DNA of 64,000 nucleotides from Diploptera punctata (taxonomy: Eukaryota > Arthropoda > Insecta > Blattodea > Blaberidae): contig JASPKZ010010239.1 of NCBI GenBank assembly GCA_030220185.1, forward strand, positions 2,188,001-2,252,000, read 5' to 3'. The translations under genes and the position numbers were made by a program. How positions within the stretch are numbered: the first letter of the stretch is position 1; each line of letters starts with the position of its first letter. The notes under the pieces are model-generated. The model did no database searches, was not told where the DNA came from, and saw only the letters and a program-made list of their open reading frames with translations. Positions 20,480-31,357 of the stretch are shown here, in pieces.

Positions 20480-21374
20480 ACGCTAAAATTGATTCTGAAA
20501 ATTTTGAATTAAAAACTTGAAAAAATAATGAAATGCGGCAAGATACAAAATCAAAATTACTAATAGATTTGAAGTACTGGAATCTTCAAATGACAATGTG
20601 GCATACGAAGAAGAAACAGATATAAATAGGGAATGGGAGGCTATAAGAGATATTATTAAATTGTCAGCATCAGAAAGCATTGGTTGTTTATAAAAGAGGC
20701 AAAAGAAGAAATGGTTTGATGAGGATTGTGCCGACATTGCAAAGAAAAGAAAGCTAGCAAAAATGAAATGGTTGCACGAGCCAAATGAGGTAAATTTAGA
20801 GCAATTGGGTAGTATTAGACGGGAAACCACCAAGTTACTAAAGAGTAAAAAAAAGAGGGAATATGTCAGAGAGAGGAGATTAATGATGTTGAAATGAATG
20901 TCAAATATAGGAACATTAGAGAATTATTTCAGGGAATTAGTATAGAGAAGAAAGGGTTTCAGGCTAGTACAAACATAATTCGGAATGAAATTGGAGATAT
21001 GATTGCAGATTCCGAGAGTATATTAAATAGATGGAAAAGCTACTTTAATCAGCTATTAAATGTACATACAGAACAGGATATTGAGGAGGATAATTTACAG
21101 ACAACAGAAATGCTAGTCGCAGAACCAAGTGCATTAGAGGTTGAAATGGCGATAGAAAAATTGAAGATGTATAAAGCATCAGGTTCAGACGAGATCCCAG
21201 CAGAACTGATAAAATCAGGGGAAGAAAAATAGGTGGACAAGATACGCCGGTTGCTCAGTATGATATGGGAAAAATAAGCTATTCCAGACGATTGGAAAGA
21301 ATCGATTATCGTACCAATTTATAAGAAAGGAGATAAAACTGATTGCAACAACTACAGGGGCATCTCATTACTTT
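20480..21374 (+). pseudogene. LINE-A linker and start of reverse transcriptase
   Basis: Broken frames carry RWFDEDCADI-type linker residues, KKGFQASTNIIRNEIGD, SILNRWKSYFNQLLN and the first RT block ASGSDEIPAELIKSGEEK, then [24 protein letters not shown] at the site where LINE-B interrupts (21374). The RWxxYFxxLLN and the [14 protein letters not shown] blocks are normal LINE reverse-transcriptase N-terminal motifs. Stops at about 20690 and 21230 and frameshifts are present. Confidence 0.8.
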
Positions 21375-21377
21375 GAA

Positions 21378-21840
21378 ATGTGTCTGTTGTCTATTTACCG
21401 CCAACCACTAAATTCCAGGTATGCCAATCCAAATTTTTTCGTTGAATTGTCTGACTCGTTGGCAGAAATAAAAGATAGGTTTCCGGAAGCGGGAATAATA
21501 ATTTTAGGGGACTTTAACTGTAGGATTGGGGAGGAAAATATCACTATAAAATCGGATGATAATGAAACACGAGGTGAGGGTAGGAGAAGCAAAGATAAGA
21601 TTTTAAATTCAGAAGGAAACCAATTGTTAGCTTTTTGCGATGCATTTGAACTTGAAATTCTGAATGGGAAATATGGGGAAGATAAAAATTGAGAACTGAC
21701 ATTTATTAATTAAAATGGAAGCAGCGTAATCGATTATTCAATATACACAAGAGACATGATTCCAGTCCTAAGTAATTTCTGTATAGTTTCCAGAATCGAA
21801 TCACACCACTTCCCAAACAAACTTATTTTAAATATGAAAG
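21378..21840 (+). pseudogene. LINE-B endonuclease, C-terminal half
   Basis: LLSIYRQPLN, ELSDSLAEIKDRFPEAG, IIILGDFNCRIGEE and, after a stop near 21692, VIDYSIYT and ESHHFPNKL are the later motifs of the AP-like endonuclease (GDFN metal and catalytic block; final D/ESHH block). The N-terminal part with NVR and QE motifs is missing through 5' truncation. Confidence 0.8.
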
Positions 21841-22490
21841 GTATTAATGAGACAGTTAATGTTGAGGTGGCAACAATATTGCAGCCAATTATCCGTTTCA
21901 GGTGGATCGAGGATCTGAGAGAAGAATTTATCAGGAGTTTGGAAACGCTAATACAGGATCTGCAATTAAATGATCTTAGCGGGGAGGAAATTATTAAAAC
22001 TTTGACAGAATGTTTTCAAAAAGCAGGGGAAAAATTCAAGGTTAAATACGCAATGAACCAGAAGGACAAAGGGTGGTATAATAATGCATGTAGAAAGAAG
22101 AAGAAATTTGTCGAAAGTAGTCTTTTAAAGTTTAGAAAAGAAAGCACAGATGAAAGCAGAAAAAATTATGCGCAAGAGAGAAAGGAATATAAAGAATTTT
22201 GGCAGAAACAAAACTAGCATGGCAAAATAAGAAATCCGAAGAAATGAGAGTCGCAACTGAAAGTGGGAACATTGCGGACATATGGAAAGCGTTAATGGAA
22301 CTCAAAGTAAAGTCCATAAATCGGACAAGAATAACGCCCGGGGAATGGAGAAGTTACTTTGATAGGGTGCTGGGAAATGAGAGGTTAGGATATAATCAAG
22401 GAAATATAGTTGAGATCCCTGACCCAATTCATATTCAATTACTGGATCAGGATATTTCGAAAAATGAAGTGGTTTTCTTCCATTAAATGT
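21841..22490 (+). pseudogene. LINE-B linker region
   Basis: Contains FRWIEDLREEFIRSL, QKDKGWYNNACRKKKKF and, in a second frame, GEWRSYFDRVLGNERL. This matches the basic linker between endonuclease and polymerase in LINE proteins, ending in the W-xx-YF block. A frameshift at about 22200 separates the two frames. Confidence 0.75.
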
Positions 22491-22497
22491 TTAATGA

Positions 22498-24369
22498 ATG
22501 GTTAAAGCACCTGGAATTGATGGAATACCAGGGGAATTCTTGAAAAATATGATATCATCCAATAAATTATTAGACGTTTTGAAACTGCGTTCAACAAACT
22601 TTTTAATGGAGGAGATTATCCGGAAGCCTGGGCGACAGGTGTCATCCAACCGCTATACAAAGGGAAAGGTGGGGCACAGATACCAGAAAGTTATAGGGGA
22701 ATTTGTCTCTTGTCAGTGTTCGGAAAAATATATTGTAAAGTACTTTACGAACGAATCAGACAATGGGCTAAAGAGAACAATAGGCTCTCAAAATATCAGG
22801 CAGGTTTTAGAGAAGGGTACTCCCACGGTGGACAACCTATTTGTTCTGAGAACATTAATTGATGACAATCTGAAAATGAAGGGGGGTAAATTATTTTGTG
22901 CATTCATTGATTTTAAGATGGCATTTGATACTGTGGACCGAAGCGCACTTTGGGAAAAATTAAATCGGAAAGGATTGTCTCGTAAAATGATACATGCTTT
23001 AATGTCAATTTATAAATATGTTAAATTTTGTATAAAAGTAGACCAAGGGCACATTACAGAGAGCAGCGAAGCCAATCGGGGAGTGAGACAAGGTTGCATT
23101 TTATCACCAATGCTATTTAATCTATTCGTTGATGATATTGTAGACGTAATGCTAGAAGGAGAAATTGAGGCTCCGGAGATAGGAAATGTTAGAATCCCAG
23201 TCCTGTTGTATGCAGATGATTTAATTATCTGTTCCAAGACAATCAAGGGATTGCAAAGAGGTCTTGACCTACTGGAAATATACTGTAGGAATTGGGGATT
23301 GACTGTAAATGTTAGTAAGACAAAAACAATGACCTTTAAAAATGGGACGGTTTATGGTAGAACAGAGGAATGGAAATACAGAGATCAAGTTCTTCAAAAC
23401 GTGAAACATTTCGAATATCTTGGTACGACGTTGAAAATGAACGGAAAGTGGAAAAAACATATTGATATAGCATTATTTAAAGGGAGGGGACAACTTAACA
23501 GTGTACTCGGTATTCTGGGTCGAGTGCCTGATATTCCAGTCAGCACATTAGAAAAAATGTATGGAGCGATGGTCAGGCCAGTAATGCACTATAGTAGTGA
23601 GATTTGGGGTTTCCAAAGAACGGAAATACTAAATAAGGTATATACGCATTTTCTAAAGTATATTACAGGACTTAGTAAGGCCGTTTCTAACTGTGGAATT
23701 TTATATGAATTCGGGTCATTCCAGGACGACATTAACTGTAAAATTCGTGTACTCAAATACTGGTTGCGAGTAATCCAAGGTGAACAAACAATGCTTAGAG
23801 CAATTTGTTACGACCACCAAATTAAAAACATAGATGTTAAATTTTGGGCAGACGAGGTTAGGAGAGAACTCCAAAAGATTGGGATGGGCTGGATATGGGA
23901 AAAAGGGACTGAAAATCGCAAGAACGTGTGGAGAAAAATAAGGAGGAGGTACTTAGATGTAAACCAACAAGATACCTTCGCCGAATGTACAGGAAAACGC
24001 TCACTGTGTTTACAAAGAGACCTAAAACACGTCTGGGGAAAAGAATCGTATATACTCAACCTAGGATTTAAGGAGAGATCAGGGCTTGCTTGGTTTAGGC
24101 TAGGGGCATGGAAATTTCTAAAAATTAGCGACGATCACGATATGCGAATATGTCCAATGTGCGGGAACTTTGAAGATGAGATACATATATTAGGAAAATG
24201 TAATGATTTAGAATATTGGAGACGTCAGTTATTACCGGAAAGATTTCTAAATTCAAATCGGGAAAGATTGGCATGCTACGAGTTATTGGTAAATCCAGAA
24301 AATTGGATAAACCTCGGTAAATTTCTGGACAAAACGCGAAAAATAAGGACAACACTCATTCATGAATAA
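22498..24369 (+). pseudogene. LINE-B reverse transcriptase, long frame with internal frameshifts
   Basis: The 623-codon frame carries AFIDFKMAFDTVDRS (palm block), GVRQGCILSPMLFNLFVDD, and VLLYADDLII (YADD catalytic motif), then HFEYLGTTLK, a long connection region with MVRPVMHY-SSEIWGF, and a C-terminal CPMC-x-H-x-C cluster at about residues 558-575 (ICPMCGNF, HILGKC). Residues of about 30 to 110 are read in the wrong frame: the expected IPESYRGICLLS block lies in the next frame, entered near 22578 and left near 22826 by an extra C. So this looks long but is not an intact protein. Confidence 0.85.
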
Positions 24370-24966
24370 ATATATGTTATCAAAATGCAATACCATTAAT
24401 TATTAACAATTATATATAAATTAATTAGTGTATAATGCTGTTGTGTTATTATTTAATTGTAATATTAATGTGTTTTCTTTATGTAATTGTAATGTTAATG
24501 TTTTTTTAGTGTATAATGCTATTGTGTTATTACCTAATTGTAATATTATTGTGTTTTCTTTATGTAATTGTAATGTTAATGTTTTTAGTGTATAATGCTA
24601 TTGTGTTATTATTTAATTGTAATATTATTATTGTGTTTTCTTTATGTAATTGTAATGTTATTGCTATTGTGTTATTACTTAATTGTAATATTATTGTGTT
24701 TTCTTTATGTAATTGTAATGTTAATGTTTTTAGTGTATAATGCTATTGTGTTATTATTTAATTGTAATATTTTTATTGTGTTTTCTTTATGTAATTGTAA
24801 TGTTATTGCTGTTTTTGTTTATTTTTCTTTACACTAGTACCAATTATTACTTTATTGTAACGGACTGTCAACAGCACGTACGGCTTACTGCCCGTGCGAC
24901 CCATATTTGTAAATAATATTGTAAATATCTTACTTTTTGTCTAATAAAGTCCTACTACTACTACTA
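24370..24966 (+). other. LINE-B 3' untranslated region
   Basis: Follows the stop; contains the tandem repeat 24426-24810, then the conserved end acgtacggcttactgcccgtgcgaccc...ctaataaagtc and (CTA)n. The aataaa within ctaataaagtc could serve as a polyadenylation signal. Confidence 0.75.
24426..24810 (+). repeat. Tandem repeat in LINE-B 3' region, about 80-bp units x5
   Basis: Units beginning agtgtataatgct start at 24426, 24508, 24587 and 24732, with a partial unit near 24660. The second LINE-B copy has only two units (35083 and 35166). Open frames across it are repeats of the same translation. Confidence 0.9.
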
Positions 24967-25790
24967 CTTTCAACTTCGTACAAAATTCTAACAAATATAT
25001 TAGTAAGCAGACTTACTCCCTATATTGATGACATTCTAGGAGATCATCAATGTACATTTAGAAGAAACAGGTCTACAACAGATCAGATTTTTAGTATAAG
25101 ACAGATTTTAGAAAAGAAATGGGAATATAATGGTACTGTACATCAACTATTATGTAGACTTCAAAAAAGCATATGATTCAATTAAGAGGGAGAAGTTATA
25201 TAGTATCCTGCTGGAGTTCGGAATTCCTAAAAAGTTAGTTAGACTTATACGAATGTGTTCTAAATGGCTCAACGAGTAGGGTGCGTGTAGGCAAACAGTT
25301 TTCAGACACTTTTGAAATCCAGAATGGGTTGAAGCAAGGAGATGCACTATCTCCTCTACTATTTAATTTTGTACTAGAGCATGCCATTAAATCTTTAGAG
25401 AACAAGGAAGGCTTACAACTCAATGGTATTAATAAGCTGTTAGTTTATGCTGATGATGTAGTAATACTGGCCGATAGCCAGGAGATACTAAAGGCCAACA
25501 CGCACACGCTATTGAGTAACACTAAGAAATTAGGACTGGAAGTAAATATCAGTAAAACTAAATATATGATCACACGTAGAAATACATTATATAATGGAAA
25601 TGGACAGCTAATGACAAATGAGGGAAATTTTGAGGAATTGGCTGAATTCAAATACCTAGGAACAATAATCACAAATAGGAATGAGATGCACAAAGAAATT
25701 AAACATAGGTTCAATTCTGGAAATTGCATGCTATTATGCATTGCAGAGACTTTTGATGTCGCAACTCCTTTAAAAAAAACGTTAAGCTGA
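24967..25790 (+). pseudogene. LINE-A reverse transcriptase, palm region, after the LINE-B insertion
   Basis: Resumes at TSYKILTNILVSRL, RNRSTTDQIF, then a stop at KKSI before SIKREKLYSILLEF, and RVGKQFSDTFEIQNGLKQGDALSPLLFNFVLEHAIK, given as motif order, with LLVYADDVVILADS as the catalytic block. GLKQGDALSP and YADD are diagnostic of reverse transcriptase. A stop or frame change near 25190 and 25740 breaks it. Confidence 0.85.
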
Positions 25791-26254
25791 AAAATATATA
25801 AAACTATTATTCTACCAGTTATATTATATGGGTGCGAAACATGGACTCTTACTTTAAGGGAGGAAAGGAGATTACGAGTATTTGAGAATAAAGTTCTTGG
25901 GAAAATTTTTGGACCAAAGAGAGATGAACGGACAGGTGAATGGAGAAGACTACATAACAATGAACTACATGGTCTTTATAGGAAGCCAGATATAATAAGA
26001 ACAGTTAAGTCTCGTAGACTGCGATGGGCAGGACATGTTGCGCGTATGGGGAATGAAAGACGTGCATGGAAGCTTCTTGTAGGAAAGCCAGAAGGAAAAC
26101 GCCCAGTTGGTAGACCAAGAATGAGTTGGGAGAACAACATTAACTATGATTTGAGGGAAGTAGATTATACAGGGAATGATTGGAAAGCATTAGCTCAGGA
26201 TAGGGATGTATGGAGTGCTTATGTCCGTGCGGCCATGAACCTACGGGTTCGATA
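25791..26254 (+). pseudogene. LINE-A C-terminal tail
   Basis: KTIILPVILYGCETW, TLTLREERRLRVFENKVLGKIFG, RRLRWAGHVARMGNERR, GKPEGKRPVGRPRM and ends NLRVR. Frames change near 25775. The segment is identical in order to other LINE-A copies in the window and is the part most often retained. Confidence 0.85.
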
Positions 26255-26283
26255 GTGCCAGTGAGTAAGTAAGTAAGTAAAAC

Positions 26284-26290
26284 GTAGCCT
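26284..26290. repeat. Target-site duplication of LINE-A copy 1, 3' side
   Basis: GTAGCCT, identical to 19402-19408. Confidence 0.8.
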
Positions 26291-26610
26291 GCTTGCACAC
26301 TAGATGTCTGTCTGATGCGATGAGCTAACTACTTTTCACTAGCTCACAACTTTAGGAATATAAACTTACTTAAATTAGCTTGGTTAAGCAACTCCTGCAA
26401 GGGAACATCATTGCTCCACTTAGGGATTTATAGGTAGAGACAGACATTTAGTACAATTATTCATTTATATTATTAAATTAATGAGGGAAGACGTTGCAAA
26501 ATATATCAAAGTGTTACAACTGAGTACAAACCCAGTCAAAACATGCGGAGCATGATTTTAAGTATTATAATATAGTAGAAAAACATAAAATTTTCAAATG
26601 ACCCAGATGA
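26291..26610. other. No recognised feature
   Basis: AT-rich flank of LINE-A copy 1; nothing supported. Confidence 0.35.
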
Positions 26611-26614
26611 ATTT

Positions 26615-27200
26615 TATATTGATAAGGTAAAGATAAAGAAGATCGATAGTTTCTGTTATTTAGGATCAATTATAGAGAGAGATGGAACATAAAATAAATA
26701 AATAGCAAAATGGATTAGTAATGGAAGAGAAACCATAGGTACGTTGAACTTTGTTCTATGGAGTAAAAACATCTTAACAAAACAGAACAACTAATTTATA
26801 AGTCCATACTAGAAAGTATAATGTTATTGAATCGGAAATTTGAACAATGACAAAACACATGCCAACAGAATAACTGCAGTAGAAATGAATTTTTGAGGAA
26901 GAGCTGCTAGAAAATCTCGATTGGAAAGTATTACAAATACAGAAATTAGAAAATGGATGAATGCAGAAATAAGTATAATGTAGGTTATTGAGCACAGAAT
27001 TCTGAAATGGTATGGGCACGTAAGAAGAATGCAGGATGGAAGATTACCAAAGGCTGTGTATGCTTGGAAAATTGAAAGAAGGAGCAGAAAAATTAAGATC
27101 AAGAACAACCTGGAAGAATAACATTCAGAAATGAATTAGGAAATTTTGTGTAACGGATGAATATACAGAGGACAGAGAACGAATGATAACTTTAATTAAG
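26615..27200 (+). pseudogene. LINE fragment, thumb to C-terminus
   Basis: Successive frames give KIKKIDSFCYLGSIIERDGT, a stop-broken connection (ITAVEMNF, ARKSRLESITNTEIRKWM), then LKWYGHVRRMQDGRLPKAV and a basic tail. The YLGS-I-DGT block followed by WYGHVRRM is the standard post-polymerase region of insect LINEs. It resembles the families at 14490-15075 and 30880-31345 rather than LINE-A. Many stops are present. Confidence 0.7.
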
Positions 27201-27529
27201 GGGAATATTTGAATGTGTGTTACAAACTGATAGTAGTTCATAGTCATTTATGTATTTTTATAAAAGTCATGTTAAGTATTAAGATTGGTGGAAAAACCCC
27301 TCAGTGATGAGGAAAATTCTCAAAACAAATTAATTATATAATTGCAGTAATGGAATTTACTGATATTTCGAAAGGAAGCAAATGCATTTTCATTTATATT
27401 GCACACGGACCTATATGGCAGTACGTGCATATTTTGTTCCATGAATAAAATAAAATAATAACATAAGAATGTACGAGTATATACAAATACACACATGGCT
27501 ACACACCTACAATCATACATAAAGAAGGT

Positions 27530-27575
27530 CTAGAGAACCAAGGGTCCCGGGTTCAAGTCCCGGTCTGAGCGTATA
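27530..27575 (+). repeat. tRNA-like B-box fragment
   Basis: gggtcccgggttcaagtcccggtctgagcg contains a good B box (GGTTCAAGTCC) but no A-box part, so this is the remainder of a SINE head. Confidence 0.4.
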
Positions 27576-27686
27576 ATTTTTCTCTTCAAATATGATTTAT
27601 CCATCATTGAGATGTACGAAATCAATAATAAATACATAAAGAAGGCATAAAACAATGAATATATGTAAGCCTATGTCTACAGTAAT

Positions 27687-28137
27687 AACTAACTAACTAA
27701 CTCACTGTCACTATCGAAGCCGTAGGTTCATGACCGCTCGCACATCCCTATCCTGAGCTAATGTTTTCCAATCATTCCCTGTATAATCTACTTCCCTCAA
27801 TCATAGTTAGTTATTCTCCCATCTCATTTTTGATCTACCAACTGTGCGTTTCCCCCTCCTACAAGAAACTTCCATGCACGTCTTTCATTCCCCATTGGTG
27901 CCACATGTCCTGCCCATCGCAATCTTCGAGACTTAACTGTTATTATTATATCTGGCTTCCTGTAAAAACCATGAAGTTGACTGTTATATAGTCTTCTTCA
28001 TTACCTGTCTGTTCATCTCTCTTTGGTCCAAAAATGTTCCTAAGAACTTTACTCGTATATACTCGTAATCCCCTTTCCTCCCTTAAAGTAAGAGTCCATG
28101 TTTCGCATGCGTATAATATAACTGGTAGAATAATATT
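27687..28137 (-). pseudogene. LINE-A 3' fragment
   Basis: Starts with the tail (taactaactaactcactg) and runs through the WAGHVARMG/GKPEGK equivalents to the GRIIL-type ILPVILYG block, in antisense on the plus strand. A deletion removes the aagctctccatac block near 27738, and stops are present. No clear target duplication found. Confidence 0.8.
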
Positions 28138-29139
28138 TTATAATACATACACAATAATACTCATCTACACTCATTCTTCCTTCCGTAGTTGCTTAAATCA
28201 GAGGATACGTGTCATACATTTAAGCCGCATAAAATAACCTTAAGTCTAAAGATGAGAACTACGATCAAAATTATTGGCCATTTCACGGCAATATTTGCAT
28301 CTCGATTCTGATTATCTCTTGTTGTGTGTGTGTGTGTGTTCCAATGCAACTGATTGTATTTCTCATTCTTCGGATAGTATAGCTCTAGGCGGATGTCTGT
28401 CGTTTGAATTAACGTGCCATTTCGGCAGATCGCGTTTTCTAGGTGATGTGCTCATCTGTGTTCATCGATGGTGTGGCAACATAAGCAATGACTCGCCCAC
28501 TTTACCAGTGTATTATGCATAGGGAGGAGGAGTCTAGGACGAGTTTAAGGTTTAAATGTTTGTGTAGTGTAAAGGTGATGCTGGATAAGATACAACTTGT
28601 TACCGGCATTTAACGCTCGAAATGCATCAAGAGTACTTAACGTCTCTATCCCACACACGAATCACATGTGTTCTTAAAGTATGTTGTGCGCAGGAATTTG
28701 GAATTTAATCCAGACTTGTGCACAATCTAGAGATTAAAGATTATAAACAAATACCCTACACAGCCCCAAGATTAAATATTTTAAAATTACAATTTCCAAT
28801 TCCATATGTATCAAACACATAGCAGCTAACCAAGAAACAGACATGTTACCATATAAGTAGGCAGCGAATCGATTTTATATGAAGGTTACAGGGGAAGAAC
28901 CAGGTAAATCACTTTTTATTGGATTTAGAAATCGTTCTTTAGATCTATAACTTCCTTACTCCCATACATTTTGCCAACATTTGGAAGTAAATAAAAATAT
29001 GACTAATTTGTATATTTTACCGTTTCACACTTCTAAATGTTAGTGTTTTTCATGGAAAATGTAACTCCATTTCGACTCAAAGTGACTTACGGTTCTTCCC
29101 TATATCCTTCATATTATGAAAATCATGATCATCCTAAGA
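28138..29139. other. No recognised feature; small (GT)n at 28321-28340
   Basis: No coding or shared-repeat signal supported. An 82-codon frame at 28274-28522 crosses the GT run and has no recognisable motif. Confidence 0.35.
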
Positions 29140-29350
29140 CGCGACAACTTCAAAAGTGAAAGTTTTGGCCTTCTCAACAATCCTTCTCCATGTCTCTTGC
29201 CATATTCAAATTAGTCACTTTCATTTTCTTTAGATCGTTCAGTGTGTCTCCTCCCATCTGTTCTTCGGTCTTGCAAAAGCTCTGCCTCCTATAGGTTTCC
29301 ATTTATAGAGTTTCGTGACCAGTCTCTGATCATCCATTCTTATCAAATGT
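29140..29350 (-). pseudogene. LINE C-terminal fragment
   Basis: Minus strand reads WLGHLIRMDDQRLVTKLY, WKPIGGRAFARPKNRWEE and DLKKMKVTN. WLGHxxRMDD...G-R-x-RPKxRW is the tail of another LINE protein family. One stop at the end of DMEKDC; polymerase not present. Confidence 0.7.
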
Positions 29351-30315
29351 CCAAGCCAACCATTAACTTAGTTAAATTTTGCCGTAAGGACAGAATTTAT
29401 AAGTAGTTTATATGTTCTATAAGTTGAGAGTGCAACATAGTATAATTAACAAGAATTATGACTAGAGCCTAGGCTAAAATATGCAGGCAAATAGATACTT
29501 AAAATTATAGAAATAGGCAAATCAAATAGTATAAACAGGAATTACAAATTTACGAACATTGACAAAATGATAATAAAGGTTTTTAAAAGTTACAAAATTG
29601 ACACTTTAACTGTTTAATTAAAACATCAATATGTTTTTTTTGCAGACAGCTTTATACATTTATATTTTTTATTTATTTATTTTAATATATTAATTTTTAT
29701 TTACGTGTCACAACAATAATATTGCTATGCGAGGTTGGGAAATTGTTTTTTTACAGAAGCGAGGGAAATTGTTAAAAACCGAGCGTAAGCAATGTTTTTA
29801 ATTTCCCAGTTTGTGTATAACCTTTCACAAACGTCCGTTGTACATTATTTTTTGCGCGATTATGTTTTCAAAATAATAAATAATAGTAAAATAATAACAT
29901 ATTTGTTGAAAACATTTGCATTCATTATAAATAACTGACTAACATTCACAGTGTGAGCAATGTTTAATAAATGGAACTAAAGTAGACCGCGACAGCAGTC
30001 AGTAATAAAATGGCGGTAAGTACGTACTTATTGTTTTATATTGTTTCAAATAAAGTTAAGTTCATTTAAAATGTAGTGATTTGTTTCGTATAAAGTGTAT
30101 TAACGCTGCCTTAAGGATATTTTTTTGTATATACATGCTACGTATACATAGAGGGCAGTGGTTTACTTCCCACACGTGGTTTGTAATATTGCAGTATAGT
30201 TATTTAGGTTGGCAACCCGAAATATAGGAAATTAACTTTGAATCATGGTCGCCATAGCTGTAAGTACGATAAAACGAACTATCGCGCAAAACATATGTTT
30301 CTATGTTCTCTACTG
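29351..30315. other. No recognised feature; possible start codon and donor at 30010
   Basis: Very AT-rich. At 30007-30021 AAAATGGCG is followed directly by GTAAGT, which looks like a good translation start (A at -3, G at +4) and a consensus 5' splice site. This combination can easily arise by chance and no downstream exon is identified. Confidence 0.2.
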
Positions 30316-30317
30316 TC

Positions 30318-30622
30318 ATCCTGTCAGATAAATAAAATAAATGTCCTCAACTCGTGTCCAACTCAGGGTCGGATTGAGGTATGAGATTAGATGAAGCCCA
30401 TATATTTTATAGAGGTATGTGAACGGCAAGGTGCCGGCCGACTGCACCTCACGTACCGTCATAGAGGCTGGTGAACGAAATGACACGAAAAGTTGAGATG
30501 AATATGTAGAAATAGTGGAATGACATCGTGGCAAGGGAAAACGGGTAAAAACCCTGCCGAATGTTTCCGTTTTTTCACGACGAAAACCACATGAAATGAC
30601 CGAGACTCGATTTCATTAACTG
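30318..30622 (-). repeat. SINE-6 copy, head lost
   Basis: Shares with 42985-43345 the order gtgtccaactcaggg, gaggtatgtgaacg or gaggggtctgtgaatg, ggcaaggtg...ggccg, aacgaaatga, tggaatgaca, aaacggg, tgaccgagactcg. The tRNA-like head at the right end is cut after gagactcga. Confidence 0.65.
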
Positions 30623-30654
30623 AAGTGACCAGATTATACTTTAAATATGCTTTT

Positions 30655-30863
30655 TATGGCTGACTTCACATCTGTTCAACAGAACTTTTAGCCTGAATTA
30701 ATATTTATGGCTGACTTCACATCTGTTCAACAGAACTTTTACCCTGAATTAATATTTATACTTGACTTCACATCTGTTCAACAGAACATTTACCCTGAAT
30801 TAATATTTATACTTGACTTACATCTGTTCAACAGAACTTTTACCCTGAATTAATATTTATACT
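30655..30863. repeat. 51-bp tandem repeat, 4 copies
   Basis: Units containing gacttcacatctgttcaa start at 30662, 30713, 30764 and 30815 (the last lacks one base). Differences are few, so the expansion is recent. Confidence 0.9.
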
Positions 30864-30879
30864 TTGAGATTGGAATGTT

Positions 30880-31345
30880 TATCTTCTTTACCCTGTCTAT
30901 CTAGCTTCGGGTTTATACAGCTGTTGCCGTCTTCCTGTGCCAAACCTCCAAAGCCTACGATCTTGGGCATATTTAGTGCTTAGCCCCTCTTGTTTGTATT
31001 ACTGTCTTCAAGTTTTGCTTCCATATTTAACTTTGGTCTCCTTCTTTTCTTCTTTCTGGTCGGTTGCCATTGATATAGTTGCTTCGGCCATCGCTCATCT
31101 TCCATTCTTAAATATGCCCTAACCACTTTAATTCCTTATCCTCAATTCGTTCAATTATGCTTTCTTCTGCTCTCATTATGTTTCTAATTACCTTATTTGT
31201 GACATGTTCTAATTTTGACTTTCTGGCACTTTTGCGTAAAAAATCCATTTCTAGAGCTATGAGTCTATTCTTGTAGTACTTATTGATTGTCCATACCTCA
31301 CTTCCAAACATTGAAACAGATTACATCAATGTTTTACCAATATAT
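30880..31345 (-). pseudogene. LINE fragment, connection region to C-terminus
   Basis: Minus strand: MFGSEVWTINKYYKNRL, ALEMDFLRKSARKSKLEHV, IIERIEDKELKWLGHI and a basic RRKRRRPKL tail. MxGSExW...EMxFLR...LKWxGH is a LINE post-polymerase region. The 3' part has frame changes. It ends where LINE-A copy 3 was inserted. Confidence 0.7.
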
Positions 31346-31357
31346 TTATATTCTTCT
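31346..31357. repeat. Target-site duplication of LINE-A copy 3, 3' side
   Basis: ttatattcttct, repeated at 32101-32112. Confidence 0.85.

Larger units (their letters stand above)
21375..24966 (+). mobile_element. LINE-B copy 1, inserted in LINE-A
   Basis: Begins gaaatgtgtctg inside the endonuclease domain (so 5'-truncated) and ends ctaataaagtc followed by (CTA)n. The LINE-A sequence cattacttt on the left resumes as ctttcaacttcg on the right, showing clean insertion. The length is about 3.59 kb. It has C-terminal half endonuclease, linker, reverse transcriptase, a C-terminal CCHC cluster and a 3' untranslated region with a tandem repeat. The clade is probably Jockey/CR1/L2-like, judged from domain order and the post-RT zinc motif; this is not certain. 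Confidence 0.85.
19409..26283 (+). mobile_element. LINE-A copy 1 (RTE-like), nearly full length, split by LINE-B
   Basis: Leaving out the inserted LINE-B (21375-24966) the element is about 3.28 kb, the same as the minus-strand copy at 45153-48425. It has a 5' leader of about 310 bp, an AP-type endonuclease, a linker, a reverse transcriptase, a C-terminal tail with WAGHVARMG and GRPRM, and a 3' end ctacgggttcgatagtgccagtga followed by (GTAA)n. The 7-bp direct repeats GTAGCCT flank it. The size, single-protein plan and short tandem tail resemble RTE-clade LINEs, but the clade is inferred. Multiple stops and frameshifts make it inactive. Confidence 0.85.

Noticed and set aside
20483..20833. 116-codon minus-strand frame, and similar long antisense frames at 25445-25960 and 33670-34131
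   Set aside because: These are antisense shadows of LINE coding sequence.
24516..24837. Leu/Cys/Val-rich 'membrane protein' frames
   Set aside because: Translation of the 80-bp tandem repeat in the LINE-B 3' region.
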